37,530 nt of DNA from Prochlorococcus sp. AG-455-E15 (GTDB lineage Bacteria > Cyanobacteriota > Cyanobacteriia > PCC-6307 > Cyanobiaceae): assembly GCA_003212115.1 (NCBI GenBank), contig QCQS01000002.1, positions 1-37,530 of the forward strand. Direction: 5' to 3'. The first letter of the stretch is position 1; every line of letters begins with the position of its first letter. The notes beneath the pieces were generated by a model. The model made no database searches, was not told the origin of the DNA, and saw only the letters and a list, made by a program, of their open reading frames with translations. Shown here piece after piece: positions 25,465 to 34,631 of the stretch. The translations under genes were made by a program, and so were the position numbers.

Positions 25465-26796
25465 ATGGGAATTCATTCACCTAGTTCTAGGAACTTTATT
25501 AGATTAGAAAATATTTTAATAATTGGAAATGGCGGGAGAGAAAACTCTTTGGCTTGGGCTATTCAAAAAAATGAATTAGTTAAGAAAGTTTATTTAATAC
25601 CTGGTAACGCTGGTTCAGAAAGAATAAATAAATGTGAAAGAATAAAAATTGATATAAATAACAAAAATGAACTAGTCGAAAAGCTTGATTTTTTTAAGAT
25701 AGATTTAGTCGTTATTGGACCAGAAATACCTTTAGCAAATGGATTAGCTGATTTTCTTCGAAAAAAAGATTTTAAAGTGTTTGGTCCTAATCAAGATGGC
25801 GCAAAACTAGAGTTCAGCAAATCTTGGGCGAAGGAATTTATGCAAAACGCAAATATTCCAACTGCAAACTTTTGGAAAGTCAATACTTTAGAAGAAGCTA
25901 AAAAAATTATCGACTCATCATCAATTCCACTTGTAGTAAAAGCTGATGGTCTAGCTTCAGGTAAAGGTGTTTTTATTCCTAATTCAAAAGATGAATGCTT
26001 TAAAGCAGCAGAGACAATTTTTAATGGCAGATTTGGCGACTCTGGGAATGTAGTTGTTCTAGAAGAAAAAATTCAAGGGCCAGAAGTTTCAGTTTTTGCT
26101 TTATGCGATGGGAAGAGATACACATTACTTCCAACGGCCCAAGATCACAAAAGACTTAATGAAAAAGATAAAGGTCCCAATACAGGAGGTATGGGAGCTT
26201 ATTCTCCTGCTCCATTATTAACAGAAGATTACCTTGATAGGGTCACCAAAGAAATAATTGAACCCACAATAAATGAGCTGAATAAAAGAAATATTGACTA
26301 TAGAGGCGTAATTTATTTTGGGTTAATGATCACAAAATCTGGGCCCAAGGTTATAGAATATAATTGCAGATTTGGTGATCCAGAATGCCAAACAATAATG
26401 CCCCTGATGGATCAAAATTTTGTATTTCTTTTAGAAAAATGCTCAATGGGAAGTTTAACTGGCGATGAAAAAATTTATAGTTCTGGTAAAGTCAGTGGTT
26501 GTGTAATAGCCACCTCCAAAGGTTATCCTCACGAATATAAAACTGGCTATCAAATAAAAATAGGTAAGATTGATTCGAGTAGTTGTCAAATTTTTGACTC
26601 AGGTACTTCTTTTAGTGATAGTGGGAAATTATTAACTGCTGGAGGAAGAGTCTTGAGTATTGTCTGTCAAGATAAAGATTTCGATACGGTTTTTGAAAAA
26701 GCATACAAAAATTTAAAAGAAATTCATTTCGAGGGAATTTACTTTAGAAATGACATTGGTCATCAAGTGAGAAAAAACATTTCTACGGAGAATTAA
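25465..26796 (+). CDS. purD: Phosphoribosylamine-glycine ligase PurD
   Basis: 443 residues, an ATP-grasp enzyme that makes GAR from phosphoribosylamine and glycine. The core begins ILIIGNGGRENSLAWAI at about residue 18. PLVVKADGLASGKGV marks the ATP-grasp lysine loop, and GPNTGGMGAYSPAP and EYNCRFGDPECQ are exact family blocks. The ATG at 25465 adds about 17 residues compared with the enterobacterial enzyme; no better start is visible. nblS begins four bases after the stop. Confidence 0.97.
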   Translation: MGIHSPSSRNFIRLENILIIGNGGRENSLAWAIQKNELVKKVYLIPGNAGSERINKCERIKIDINNKNELVEKLDFFKIDLVVIGPEIPLANGLADFLRKKDFKVFGPNQDGAKLEFSKSWAKEFMQNANIPTANFWKVNTLEEAKKIIDSSSIPLVVKADGLASGKGVFIPNSKDECFKAAETIFNGRFGDSGNVVVLEEKIQGPEVSVFALCDGKRYTLLPTAQDHKRLNEKDKGPNTGGMGAYSPAPLLTEDYLDRVTKEIIEPTINELNKRNIDYRGVIYFGLMITKSGPKVIEYNCRFGDPECQTIMPLMDQNFVFLLEKCSMGSLTGDEKIYSSGKVSGCVIATSKGYPHEYKTGYQIKIGKIDSSSCQIFDSGTSFSDSGKLLTAGGRVLSIVCQDKDFDTVFEKAYKNLKEIHFEGIYFRNDIGHQVRKNISTEN

Positions 26797-26800
26797 CCTT

Positions 26801-28868
26801 ATGGTGAATACTGATAATCGAGAAAGTATAAAAAATAACATCAATGATAATAAAGATATAAATTTTAACTATTGGATTAATGGACTTCTTTCTTGGTGGA
26901 GTGGGTTCAGTTTAAGAACAAAATTATTAGCCATAGCAACTCTTGTAGTAAGCCTCCTAATGACAGGAATAACTTTTTTTGCATTAAATAGTATTCAAAG
27001 AGATGCCGGTATGAATGATACTAGATATGCTCGAGATCTTGGCTTATTGTTATCTGGTAATGTGACAGAATTAGTCGCTAATAATCAAAAAAAAGAAATT
27101 TCAAATGTAGCTGAAAAGTTTTGGAGATCAAGTCGAAACCTGCGTTATATATTCTTTACTGATGCTGAAGATATTGTTCAACTTGGGATACCGATCAGTG
27201 CAACACCAACAAGTTCAGACAGTCAGTTTCAGCTCACACGAAAATTAAAACTACCATCAGAATTGAAGAAGAGACCACAATTCCCTTTGGTTAGGCAGCA
27301 TGCGACACCTCAAGGTCAAGTAACAGATGTATTTGTCCCAATGCTATGGAAAGGCAAATATCTTGGAACTTTAGCTTTAGGAGTCACCCCTAATAAAAAG
27401 GCACTAGCAAGTGCTGCCTTAACTAGGGAAGTAACCATTGCAGTTTTTATCTCTATTTGGGTTTTAGTAATACTTGGAGCTGTATTTAATGCACTTACAA
27501 TTACAAGACCAGTTAGAGAATTAGTAAGAGGTGTTAGAGAAATTTCAAGAGGAAATTTCAAATCCAGAATTTCTTTACCCATGACAGGTGATCTTGGAGA
27601 ACTCTTAAATGGATTTAACCGAATGGCAACTCAGTTAGAAAATTATGACGAAGCTAATATAGAAGAACTAAAAGCGGCACAAATCAAGCAGCAATCATTA
27701 ATAGCTACAATGGCTGATGGTGCAATATTATTAGACTCACAAGGCAAAATTGTACTTACTAATCCAACAGCAAAGAGATTATTTCGTTGGGAAGGAAGAT
27801 TTTTGGAAGGTAAACATTTTTTAAATGAAATCCCCGAAATTTTATCCAACGACTTACATACAAATATAGGATCTATTTTAAATAGGGAAAAGGAGAAGGA
27901 CGATTTAAGATTCAGTTTAGGAGAACCAGCAAGAACCTTAAGAATTGTTTTACAATCAGTATTAGACACAAATAAGGTTGAATTAAAAGGAATTGCTGTG
28001 ACAATCCAAGATTTAACTAGAGAAGTTGAACTTAACGCTGCACAAAATAGATTCATAAGCAACGTATCTCATGAATTAAGGACACCACTTTTTAACATAA
28101 AAAGTTATGTAGAGACCTTACATGATTTAAAAGATCAGCTTTCTGATGAAGAACAAATAGAATTTTTAGGAATTGCTAATTCAGAGACTGATAGGTTAAC
28201 AAGACTTGTAAATGATGTATTAGATTTATCTAGATTGGAGTCTGGGAAAATTGTTCAGCTAGAGCAAATGGACATAAAATCAGCAATAGAACAGACTCTT
28301 AGAAACTATAGACTTAATGCTTCAGAAAAAAATGTTTCATTAGCCCATGATATTGAGGAAACTATTCCTCCAATTCTTGGAAATTTTGATTTGCTTTTGC
28401 AGGTTTTTTGATAATTTATTAGGAAATGGATTGAAATTTAGTCCAAAAAACAGTTCCCTAATCATAAGAGCTTATACTTGGCCAGATTCCTGTCCTGCCT
28501 TCCCTCCAAGTATTAAAAATGATGCAGCCCCTCAATGTGAATTAGTTTCACCACTTCCAAAAGTAAGAATTGAGATTGCTGATACTGGCTCAGGAATATC
28601 TCAATCTGATCAAGAAAAGATATTTGATCGTTTTTATAGAGTAGAGAATTCTGTTCATACTGAGCAAGGAACTGGATTAGGTTTATCTATAGTGCGTGGA
28701 ATAATTGAAAAACATGGTGGAGAGATTCGTATGGCTAGTGAATTAGGAGTAGGAACAACTTTTTGGTTTGATTTGGCCTTGGCACAATCTGATAAAGATG
28801 AATTATTGACAAAAGCTATTAATAATTCAGATTCTTTTCCAGGTTCTGAAATTAAAGAAATTATCTAA
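26801..28868 (+). pseudogene. nblS: Sensor histidine kinase NblS (Hik33/DspA), split by a one-base frameshift
   Basis: About 688 residues if the frame is repaired. Order: transmembrane helices near 41-62 and 211-232 flanking a sensory domain, HAMP (about 235-285), PAS (about 300-405), HisKA with phospho-acceptor His424 in SNVSHELRTPL, then the ATPase domain. The first frame stops just after LLLQVF; dropping one T from the six-T run at 28404-28409 gives FDNLLGNGLKFSP (N box), with G1 ADTGSGIS and G2 GTGLGLSI beyond. NblS/Hik33 controls high-light and stress genes, hli among them. Extra base is probably an error. Confidence 0.88.
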
Positions 28869-30394
28869 TTATTATCTATTCCTTTAAAAACATTTTGTAC
28901 ATTTTGATCAGGCACAACTCTGTGAGGGGCACCACTAAATATTTGTTCAAAATTAGAAAAAGAATCCTTTATTTCTGGGCCACTATTTGTAATAATAAAT
29001 TCTCTTATTCGTTTATCGTGCCATGATCCCCGCATTTTAAAAACATTTAAAGCTCTTGCCATCTCACCTTTTATTTCTACATATTGAAGCAACAATATTG
29101 TGTCTGTAATTGTTGAGATATGAGAATCAGTTATAGAATGGCTTCCCATAAATTCTTCTGCAGTATTAGTAAAAAAGCCTGCTATTTCCTCTTGTTTTGT
29201 ATAACCAGTAACAGCAATTACAAACTGTCTAAATGCATTCAAACTTACACCTCTGGCTAATGCAGAGAGAGAGTCAATTGCCATTCTTTTTGGTTTAAAT
29301 TGATTAATTTGCGTTTTTATAATTTGTAAGTGATCTTCTAAACCAGTTGATTCGGGATATGCACAAATAATTTTTAATAATCCATCACTTTCCATTTTTT
29401 CAAAATCTATACCCCAGCTAGTAGCATTCCTAAGCAATTGAGCCCTAGATTCTTCATATGCAAAAAGTATTGCTCTTTCATTGTTGTTATAAGCATCTTC
29501 AACAAATTTTGATACCAGCATTGTTTTCCCCGTACCAGTTGCTCCAGTGGCGAGAATAATGGAGTCTTGAAAATATCCTCCACCACACATATCATCAAGA
29601 TCTTTAACTCCAGAGCTAATCCTAATATTTGAGGATCTCTGCGTTAATCTCATTGCTCCTAAGGCAAACACACTTATTCCATCCATTCCCATAGTGAATG
29701 GATATTCACCTTTCATATGTACAGTACCTCTTAACTTCAGAACTTCTAAAGTTCTTCTTCTCTTCTCTGACTCAAGAACATTTCTTAATAAGACAACATT
29801 ATCAGATACAAATTCTTCTACACCATATCTAGCAATTGGTCCGTAATCATCCACCCTTTCTGTAGTCATAACTGTTGTCACACCTATTTCTTTTAATCTT
29901 GCTATCAATCTAAATATTTCCCTTCTAACGACGTAAATAGCATCATACTGTTGAAAGACAGCAGTTATTGAATCTATTGCAACTCTTTTAGCTTTATATT
30001 TTCTAATTGCATAACTAATTCTCTCTATAAGGCCAGACAAGTCAAAGTTACCAGCCACATCCTGACCATCAGGATCAGGGGATGCGTCCAATATAAAAAG
30101 TTTATTTTGATCAATTAATTCTTGTAGATCCCAACCAAAACTTGCAGCATTTCTAATAATATCTAAAGGTGACTCCTCAAATGTTACAAAGATTCCGGGC
30201 TCATCAAAATTACAAATACCATGGTGTAAATATTGCAGAGAAAAAACAGTTTTACCAGTTCCTGAAGTGCCACTAACAAGCGTGCTTCGTGATACAGGCA
30301 ACCCTCCCCTACAAACATCATCAAAGCCTTCAATTCCAGTTGGTAATTTTTGAACTTGCATTTTATTTGATTTACCAAATTTCTTATCATTCAT
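28865..30394 (-). CDS. kaiC: Circadian clock protein KaiC
   Basis: 509 residues, two RecA-like ATPase domains. CI has Walker A GTSGTGKT at 42-49 and catalytic Glu73/Glu74. CII has Walker A GATGTGKT at 284-291 and Glu314/Glu315. The phosphorylation cluster SITDSHIST ends in Ser427 and Thr428, which match Ser431/Thr432 of Synechococcus elongatus; Thr422 matches Thr426. The C-terminal tail is about ten residues shorter than the S. elongatus protein. It overlaps nblS tail to tail by four bases and lies 71 bases after kaiB. Confidence 0.98.
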   Translation of the reverse strand: MNDKKFGKSNKMQVQKLPTGIEGFDDVCRGGLPVSRSTLVSGTSGTGKTVFSLQYLHHGICNFDEPGIFVTFEESPLDIIRNAASFGWDLQELIDQNKLFILDASPDPDGQDVAGNFDLSGLIERISYAIRKYKAKRVAIDSITAVFQQYDAIYVVRREIFRLIARLKEIGVTTVMTTERVDDYGPIARYGVEEFVSDNVVLLRNVLESEKRRRTLEVLKLRGTVHMKGEYPFTMGMDGISVFALGAMRLTQRSSNIRISSGVKDLDDMCGGGYFQDSIILATGATGTGKTMLVSKFVEDAYNNNERAILFAYEESRAQLLRNATSWGIDFEKMESDGLLKIICAYPESTGLEDHLQIIKTQINQFKPKRMAIDSLSALARGVSLNAFRQFVIAVTGYTKQEEIAGFFTNTAEEFMGSHSITDSHISTITDTILLLQYVEIKGEMARALNVFKMRGSWHDKRIREFIITNSGPEIKDSFSNFEQIFSGAPHRVVPDQNVQNVFKGIDNN

Positions 30395-30465
30395 AGTTTT
30401 GTACTAATTAAACAAAAGTAAAATAAATTTTGAATTTATCTTTTATTATAAAAGTTTTAAATATA

Positions 30466-30783
30466 TTATTTATTTCCACTATATTCAGTTTCAGTTAATT
30501 CATCAAAAAGTAGATCTAAACCAATTAAAACTTTCTCCCTATCTGAGAGATCTCCTATTATTTTTCTTACTGGTGGCGGTAAAATTTTAGCTAATGTTGG
30601 GGTTGCCAAAATCTTATCTTCTTCTGCAAGTTGTGGTTGCTTAAGTACATCAATAACCTTTAAAGCATAAACTCCTTTGAATTCATTTTCTAAAATTTCT
30701 CTTAAAGTGTTTAAAGCTCTCATTGAATTAGGAGTATTTCCAGCAACATAGAGTTTTAAAATGTATGTTTTTCTTGCTGCCAT
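30466..30783 (-). CDS. kaiB: Circadian clock protein KaiB
   Basis: 105 residues, the thioredoxin-like fold-switching clock protein that binds phosphorylated KaiC. KTYILKLYVAGNTPNS at the start and the conserved ILATPTLAKILPPPVRKIIGD block are exact. It lies upstream of kaiC in the same direction. No kaiA lies between it and rplU: the 143-base divergent gap has no clock gene. That arrangement is characteristic of Prochlorococcus, which keeps KaiBC only. Confidence 0.98.
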   Translation of the reverse strand: MAARKTYILKLYVAGNTPNSMRALNTLREILENEFKGVYALKVIDVLKQPQLAEEDKILATPTLAKILPPPVRKIIGDLSDREKVLIGLDLLFDELTETEYSGNK

Positions 30784-30926
30784 TGTTATGGTTCCTGAAT
30801 TGATATAAAAGATTTAAAACAACCCTTGACTTATTACACTACAAAATAAGAAAATAAACAAACAATTATGATTGCTTATTTGGCTAAATCAAATTATCAA
30901 TTTGAGCCTGATAGCGTCTTTAAGAT

Positions 30927-31367
30927 ATGACTAATTCTAAAAAATCCTCAAACGATTCTCTAAAAACTGATCAATTGTACGCGATAGCAGAAACTTCTGG
31001 TCAACAATTTTGGTTCGAAGTTAACAGGTACTATGATATAGATAGGTTAAATGCGAAAGAAAAAGATAAGATAACAATAGAAAAAGTTTTACTTTTAAAA
31101 GACAAAGACTCCTTATCTATTGGGAAACCATACGTTAAAGATGCAAAAATTGAATTAGAAGTAGTCTCCCATAAAAGAGATAAGAAAATTCTTGTTTACA
31201 AAATGCGTCCTAAAAAAAAGACAAGAAGAAAGATGGGACATAGACAAGAACTTACAAGAGTTATGGTAAAATCTATTTCAATAGGAAAAGTGACCCCTAA
31301 GACTTCTTCAAAAAAAGAAATTGTTAAAAAGGAAACTAAACCAAAATCCGAAAAATCTACAAAGTAA
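30927..31367 (+). CDS. rplU: 50S ribosomal protein L21 with extended tail
   Basis: 146 residues. The L21 core is at about 15-117: YAIAETSGQQFWFEV, IGKPYV and the basic RPKKKTRRKMGHRQ segment. About 15 residues precede the core, and a lysine-rich tail of nearly 30 residues follows it; typical bacterial L21 is about 103 residues. The tail probably contacts rRNA, but that is inferred. rpmA starts nine bases after the stop. Confidence 0.96.
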   Translation: MTNSKKSSNDSLKTDQLYAIAETSGQQFWFEVNRYYDIDRLNAKEKDKITIEKVLLLKDKDSLSIGKPYVKDAKIELEVVSHKRDKKILVYKMRPKKKTRRKMGHRQELTRVMVKSISIGKVTPKTSSKKEIVKKETKPKSEKSTK

Positions 31368-31376
31368 TTATTTCCC

Positions 31377-31637
31377 ATGGCACATAAAAAAGGAACAGGT
31401 TCTACAAGAAACGGTAGAGATTCCAATTCTAAAAGACTTGGTGTTAAAGCCTATGGTGGCGAAAAAGTAACTGCTGGATCAATTTTAATTCGACAAAGAG
31501 GTACATCCTTTTTGCCTGGAGACAATGTTGGTAAAGGTAAAGATGACACCCTTTTTGCACTAAAAGAAGGCACCGTATTTTTCGAAAGCATTAAAAGAAA
31601 TTTAAGAAATAGAAAAAGAGTTAATATAGTTATCTAA
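31377..31637 (+). CDS. rpmA: 50S ribosomal protein L27
   Basis: 86 residues. MAHKKGTGSTRNGRDSNSKR, then RQRGTSFLPG and GKGKDDTLFALKEG, is the standard L27 sequence, with the N-terminal tail that reaches the peptidyl-transferase centre. It begins directly at the conserved AHKKG, with no processed N-terminal extension. It is cotranscribed with rplU. Its 3' end overlaps the convergent methyltransferase gene by eight bases. Confidence 0.98.
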   Translation: MAHKKGTGSTRNGRDSNSKRLGVKAYGGEKVTAGSILIRQRGTSFLPGDNVGKGKDDTLFALKEGTVFFESIKRNLRNRKRVNIVI

Positions 31638-32403
31638 TTTTCTTATAAGCTCTTGTAGTTATAAGAATTGGATGAAATACTTCTAAAAAATTTAATTGAA
31701 GAGTCTCAAAAAACTTTCTAACAATTTGAACATCGTCAATATGAAACGGATATTCATTGTTATCACCTTTGTAGAAATACCAGTTGAATAGAGCAATAGA
31801 ATTACTATCCATAATCTCACTGAATTTATTAATTTGAGCAGCTGGATCTGCAAGATGCTCCAAGACATCAAGACAAATTATCGTATCAAATTTCAATATT
31901 CGGGTTTCTTGTATTGTCTTACAAAATGTAAGTTTCTTTTCGACTCCTAATTTTTTAGCCCTGTATTCAACAAAATTTCTATTTGTTTGATTAATATCTA
32001 CAAAAAAAACATGCTCAACTTTTGGAGACATAGCGTTTGCTAAGGCATGCGTACCAATACCTCCTCCAAAATCTAAAACTATATCTCTAGAAAAACTCTG
32101 TTGAAGTTTTAAAGTATCAGCTATATAGTCCTTACTTGTAATATGCCAAGCAGCTAAATCAGCTACATGCCTATCTCCAACAACCTCAGTATAAAAATCT
32201 GAAACATCATTCAAAGCATCCCCAGGATGTGAATTTGCCAAATTCATCTTCGCATTTGCTAAGAATCCATCTAAATCACATTCTCTAATAGATAAGTATT
32301 CCATTAAATGTGATTTCAAATTAAAAGCATTGTCTAAAAAGTCTTTTAAAATAAGATCATCTTTTTTCAAATTCTTACTATAAATTTCCAATACCAAAAT
32401 CAT
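31630..32403 (-). CDS. Class I SAM-dependent methyltransferase, substrate unknown
   Basis: 257 residues from the ATG complementary to 32401-32403; a TTG upstream would add eight residues. The SAM-binding motif I is VLDFGGGIGTHALA, motif II HVFFVDIN, and motif IV TIICLDVLEHLADP. The first 90 residues (with DVSDFYTEVVGDRHVADLAAWH) form an unrecognised helical cap. I cannot name the substrate. It lies between convergent rpmA and divergent truB, both translation genes, which is only weak context. Confidence 0.82.
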   Translation of the reverse strand: MILVLEIYSKNLKKDDLILKDFLDNAFNLKSHLMEYLSIRECDLDGFLANAKMNLANSHPGDALNDVSDFYTEVVGDRHVADLAAWHITSKDYIADTLKLQQSFSRDIVLDFGGGIGTHALANAMSPKVEHVFFVDINQTNRNFVEYRAKKLGVEKKLTFCKTIQETRILKFDTIICLDVLEHLADPAAQINKFSEIMDSNSIALFNWYFYKGDNNEYPFHIDDVQIVRKFFETLQLNFLEVFHPILITTRAYKKIR

Positions 32404-32446
32404 AGAATGATTACAAATCTTTCTCAAAGTATTCTTAATATTAAAA

Positions 32447-33364
32447 ATGGAAACTAAAGATGGATTCTTAGTAATTAATAAAGAAAAAGGCTGTACCTCT
32501 CATGATTGTGTTAAACAAATAAGAAAGTTACTAAATACAAAAAAGGTTGGGCACACAGGTACTCTTGACCCAGAAGTTATTGGAACATTACCAATTGCAA
32601 TAGGCAGTGCGACGAGATTTATTCAATATCTCCCTCAAGGTAAAACTTACATTGGACAAATTAAATTAGGGATAAGAACTAACACTGATGATATTTACGG
32701 AGAAATAATTAATCAAAAAAATTGGCCTAAAATCAGTGATGAAAAATTAGATCAATACTTGAATAGATTTCGGGGGATTATTAAACAAATTCCACCGAAA
32801 GTATCTAGTGTGCACGTTAATGGTGAGAGGGCTTATAAAAAATCTTTCAAGAATGAAAATTTTAAATTAGCACCAAGAGAAGTAAAAATTGACGAACTTA
32901 CTTTAATGAAATGGGACCAAATAAAAGGAATCATAGAAATAAAAATCAAATGTTCAGCAGGTACATATATAAGAGCAATCGCAAGAGATCTAGGAGAAAT
33001 TCTTAATTCTGAAGGTTGCCTCTTTAAACTAAAAAGGATTTCAGCTTGTGGCTTTGATGAACAAAACTCCATAAAAATATCTGATATCGAAAAAGGACAA
33101 AAAAACTCCAAAAATTTTATCATTCCAACAATTTCTGCTCTTAATCATATTTCATCATTTGTCTTAAAAAATGAAGAACAAATAAATTTTTGGCAAACAG
33201 GAAGAGCAATTAAAGTTGATATTAATTACTTCAATGAAGGTGAATCTTTTGACTATAAAAAACCCATAAAAGTAATAGATAAAAAACGAAAACTACTTGG
33301 GATTGGCTTTTTAAATAAAGATCAATTTTGTATAAATCCAAAATTGGTACTTAATGCTAAATAA
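32447..33364 (+). CDS. truB: tRNA pseudouridine-55 synthase TruB
   Basis: 305 residues. It makes pseudouridine at tRNA position 55. The catalytic Asp41 is in GHTGTLDPEVIGTLP, preceded by NKEKGCTSHD and followed by the KQIPPKVSSVHVNGERAY and SAGTYIRAIARDLG blocks. The ATG start gives a standard N-terminus. It is divergent from the methyltransferase and convergent with the SpoIID-like gene, with only three bases between stops. Confidence 0.96.
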   Translation: METKDGFLVINKEKGCTSHDCVKQIRKLLNTKKVGHTGTLDPEVIGTLPIAIGSATRFIQYLPQGKTYIGQIKLGIRTNTDDIYGEIINQKNWPKISDEKLDQYLNRFRGIIKQIPPKVSSVHVNGERAYKKSFKNENFKLAPREVKIDELTLMKWDQIKGIIEIKIKCSAGTYIRAIARDLGEILNSEGCLFKLKRISACGFDEQNSIKISDIEKGQKNSKNFIIPTISALNHISSFVLKNEEQINFWQTGRAIKVDINYFNEGESFDYKKPIKVIDKKRKLLGIGFLNKDQFCINPKLVLNAK

Positions 33365-33367
33365 TTT

Positions 33368-34558
33368 CTATAGGTAATCTTTTCTAAAAGGTTTAATCTG
33401 CACTCCCCTGTAAAAATACTTTAATATACTTTCAGCTTTTTGGCCTCTGGACGCCAGATATTTAGCACCCCATTGACTCATACCTACTCCATGGCCTGAT
33501 CCCTGTCCAAAAACTATCAAACCTTTTGTTGGGGAAGTATTGTTGTTTAATTCTTCCTTAAAAAATTTAAATCTCACAAAATTACTGTTGAGCCCTAATC
33601 TTTTTCTTAAAGCTACCCCAGACATTTGATCAGACCCATAAAGCCCAATAAGTTTTACATTTTTTACCCTCCCGGTACTAGTAATATCTAGAATCTCTAT
33701 ATTTTTTAAACCTCCAATCTTGGGAAATAAATTTATTAATTCATTACCCGAAAATTTTTTTTGCCATCTAAATTTTGGATTACTTTTATCAAAATCTTTA
33801 ACACTTGATAAATATGTATATTTATTCTTCCATACATCTTCACTATTTTCTGTCATTCCGCCTGAGCTGCTATGAAACAAAGCATTAATTAATTTATTTT
33901 TATATACTAAAACCAAAGATCTTGTACTTTTAACGGCTCTGATAGTTTTATAAGTTCTTGACTCCAAGCCATTATAAACTTGATTTTTCTGGGTTGAATC
34001 TATATCAAATAAATTATTTCCCTTTTGCTTTAAAGCATAAGTTCTAGAAGCAATTGCTTGTGCCTTTAATGCTTCAATAGGCCATTTTGTTGGCATCTCT
34101 GAACCAACTACACTACTAAGATATTTTTCTATTCCTAAAACATTTACTACCAATATTTCCGAATCAAGTACAAAGAGATTAAGCTTACCAGAAAATCTCT
34201 TCTGACCCACCCATATACCTCTTCCATCAGAAGAACTAACTTGAAATTGTTCATTACTTTTTAAGTCATATTTTTTTTGTTTATTTTTATCAAAATATAA
34301 AATTGTTTTATTTTTCTCATTTTTCAAAGTTAAGCCTTTTATTTTTTTGCTTGAAAAAAACTTCCCCTCTATGGTTAAAGGAATTGATCTATCTGATCTG
34401 ATCCTTAAATTGTTATTTTTTGATATCAAAACTCTAATTATTGGCTCTCTTGATGCAAAAACACTTTCACTCTGAACAACACAAATAAATAAAATACTTA
34501 TCAAGCAACATTTACTAAAGTTTTTTTGAAATTTAAGTATCACTTTGTTTAAAAACAA
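33368..34558 (-). CDS. SpoIID/LytB domain protein, exported
   Basis: 396 residues from TTG 34558, just after an in-frame stop; a GTG at 34543 is an alternative. A signal peptide covers about 15-37 (CLISILFICVVQSESVFA). The SpoIID core is clear: NVLGIEKYLSSVVGSEMP, LKAQAIASRTYALKQ, LFHSSSGGMTENSEDVW and, near the end, GQGSGHGVGMSQWGA. Family members are peptidoglycan-cleaving glycosidases of sporulation or of unknown role in cyanobacteria. The job here is likely cell-wall remodelling, by inference. Confidence 0.9.
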   Translation of the reverse strand: MFLNKVILKFQKNFSKCCLISILFICVVQSESVFASREPIIRVLISKNNNLRIRSDRSIPLTIEGKFFSSKKIKGLTLKNEKNKTILYFDKNKQKKYDLKSNEQFQVSSSDGRGIWVGQKRFSGKLNLFVLDSEILVVNVLGIEKYLSSVVGSEMPTKWPIEALKAQAIASRTYALKQKGNNLFDIDSTQKNQVYNGLESRTYKTIRAVKSTRSLVLVYKNKLINALFHSSSGGMTENSEDVWKNKYTYLSSVKDFDKSNPKFRWQKKFSGNELINLFPKIGGLKNIEILDITSTGRVKNVKLIGLYGSDQMSGVALRKRLGLNSNFVRFKFFKEELNNNTSPTKGLIVFGQGSGHGVGMSQWGAKYLASRGQKAESILKYFYRGVQIKPFRKDYL

Positions 34559-34631
34559 ATGCTAAATTTGCCTAATTTTGACTAAAAGTCTAAATTTAAT
34601 CCAGATATATCAATAAAAATATCATAAATAA

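Noticed and set aside
28347..28868. A separate 173-residue ATPase-domain protein
   Set aside because: It is the C-terminal ATPase half of nblS, separated only by the extra T; the N-terminal residues before the N box are out-of-frame translation.
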